DNA from: Burkholderiales bacterium
GTDB lineage: Bacteria > Pseudomonadota > Gammaproteobacteria > Burkholderiales > Burkholderiaceae_C
Reading direction: 5' to 3'
Length of the DNA stretch: 33,804 nucleotides
Assembly (NCBI GenBank): GCA_016195825.1
Contig: JACPYV010000054.1
Coordinates: 1-33,804, forward strand
In this document: one piece after another, positions 33,103-33,804 of the stretch
Position numbering within the stretch: the first letter of the stretch is position 1
Layout: each line of letters opens with the position of its first letter
Notes under the pieces: model-generated
The model's input: the letters and a program-made list of their open reading frames with translations, nothing else
Database searches by the model: none
Told to the model about the DNA's origin: nothing
Made by a program: the position numbers and the translations under genes

Positions 33103-33804
33103 GCAGTCAGCTCGCCACCTCTGAAGCAGCCGCGCCCGGCGCGCTTGGCAGCGTAGAGGCTGGCGTCGGCGCTGGCGACCAGCGCCTCCAGGCCGACCGA
33201 GCCGGTCGTCGCGACGGCGTAGCCGATGCTGACGCCGATCTCCAGCTCCAGCTCACCGATGTGATACGGCGCGCTGATGGCCTGCAGCAGCTTGGCCGAG
33301 ACGGTGGCGGCATCGTCGCTGCCGTGCAGCTGCGGCAGCAGCACGGCGAACTCATCGCCCCCCAGCCGAGCGACCAGGTCTGCCGGGCGCAGCGCGTGGC
33401 GCAGGCGCAGCGCGACGGCTTTCAGCAGCGCATCGCCGGTCGGGTGGCCGTGCTGGTCGTTGACGGGCTTGAACTTGTCGAGGTCCAGGCACAGCAGCGC
33501 CACGCGCTGCCCTGCGGGTGCGGCCAGCACGCGGCGCGCGCCGTCCTCGAAACCGGCGCGGTTGAGCGCCTGGGTCAGCGCGTCGGTCTGCGAGGCCAGG
33601 CGCAGCCGGGCCTCTTCGCGGCGGGCGTCGGTCACGTCCACCTCGATGCCGATGACGCCTTCGATCTTGCCGCTGAGAACGCGCAGCGGCGCGTACTGCA
33701 GGTCAAAGCTGCGGCCGTCGCGCTCGCTGAGGCTGGCCAGGTCCATGCGGCGCGTCTCGCCAGCCAGCGCCGCGGCGATCAGCGGTGCTCGAGCCGCGTA
33801 ACCC
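33099..33804 (-). CDS. PAS-GGDEF diguanylate cyclase, truncated by the window edge
   Basis: The visible 234 or so residues are the C-terminal part. A PAS/PAC end (DLQYAPLRVLSGKIEGVIGIEVDVTDAR) leads into a GGDEF domain starting near DALTQALNRAGFEDGARR. The catalytic motif RLGGDEF is intact. RPAD five residues before it forms the inhibitory I-site RxxD, so feedback by c-di-GMP is expected. The frame stays open upstream of the first in-window Met to 33804, so the protein continues beyond the window and its sensor part is not seen. Confidence 0.9.
   Translation of the reverse strand, partial: GYAARAPLIAAALAGETRRMDLASLSERDGRSFDLQYAPLRVLSGKIEGVIGIEVDVTDARREEARLRLASQTDALTQALNRAGFEDGARRVLAAPAGQRVALLCLDLDKFKPVNDQHGHPTGDALLKAVALRLRHALRPADLVARLGGDEFAVLLPQLHGSDDAATVSAKLLQAISAPYHIGELELEIGVSIGYAVATTGSVGLEALVASADASLYAAKRAGRGCFRGGELTA

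Overview
The window is high-GC, gene-dense bacterial DNA. It suggests a betaproteobacterium of the order Burkholderiales, near the Rubrivivax, Leptothrix, Roseateles or Methylibium group. The reasons are a PEP-CTERM exoprotein, a B12-dependent ribonucleotide reductase with TSCPD and zinc-ribbon tail, a GroEL paralogue beside small heat-shock proteins, a quinol-type NO reductase operon and a hydroxyproline catabolic pair. This placement is inference from gene content. I see no rRNA, tRNA, CRISPR array or prophage.

Left part (1-5470). An IS110-type recombinase runs off the left edge. Next, on the minus strand, is a PEP-CTERM protein behind a good sigma-54 promoter match. Then comes a minus-strand block: a hypothetical protein, a PilZ protein, a LytS-type kinase, a second kinase-like protein that has lost its phospho-accepting His and its ATP-binding Asn, and a LytTR response regulator. 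The last three overlap by ATGA. A DUF1134/EipA-like secreted protein reads the other way.

nrdJ (5603-9634) carries a 374-residue intein with a LAGLIDADG endonuclease. The intein sits exactly before the radical-site cysteine and ends in Gln instead of the usual Asn.

Heat-shock island (9720-14510, all minus). Three HSP20 genes lie behind a sigma-32 promoter and end at a strong hairpin. An unknown 218-residue protein follows with its own sigma-70-like promoter. A second sigma-32 promoter of nearly identical layout drives groES, a tail-less groEL paralogue and an unknown 110-residue protein.

Middle (14589-22648). An orphan sugar-type periplasmic binding protein and an atypical POT transporter are followed on the plus strand by a single-chain acyl-CoA carboxylase (BC-BCCP-CT) overlapping an NTF2/SnoaL-like gene. 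A 58-residue ribbon-helix-helix gene is divergent from an apparently leaderless DUF1275 membrane protein, which is followed by a spermidine-synthase-like protein.

Right part (22653-33804). A cyclopropane fatty acid synthase (minus) is divergent from a nitric oxide detoxification operon: DUF2249, qNor, a MIP18/DUF59 protein and an NnrS-like membrane protein. An FNR/DNR-type box sits about 41 bases upstream of the predicted start of transcription. Convergent to this is a hydroxyproline pair (4-hydroxyproline epimerase and a DHDPS-family deaminase), preceded by a chemoreceptor. The window ends with an EcsC-like protein, a DEDDh exonuclease and a truncated PAS-GGDEF diguanylate cyclase.

No gene-free stretch exceeds 300 bases. 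Most intergenic gaps are under 150 bases and the longest (about 200 bases, before the NO operon) is regulatory.
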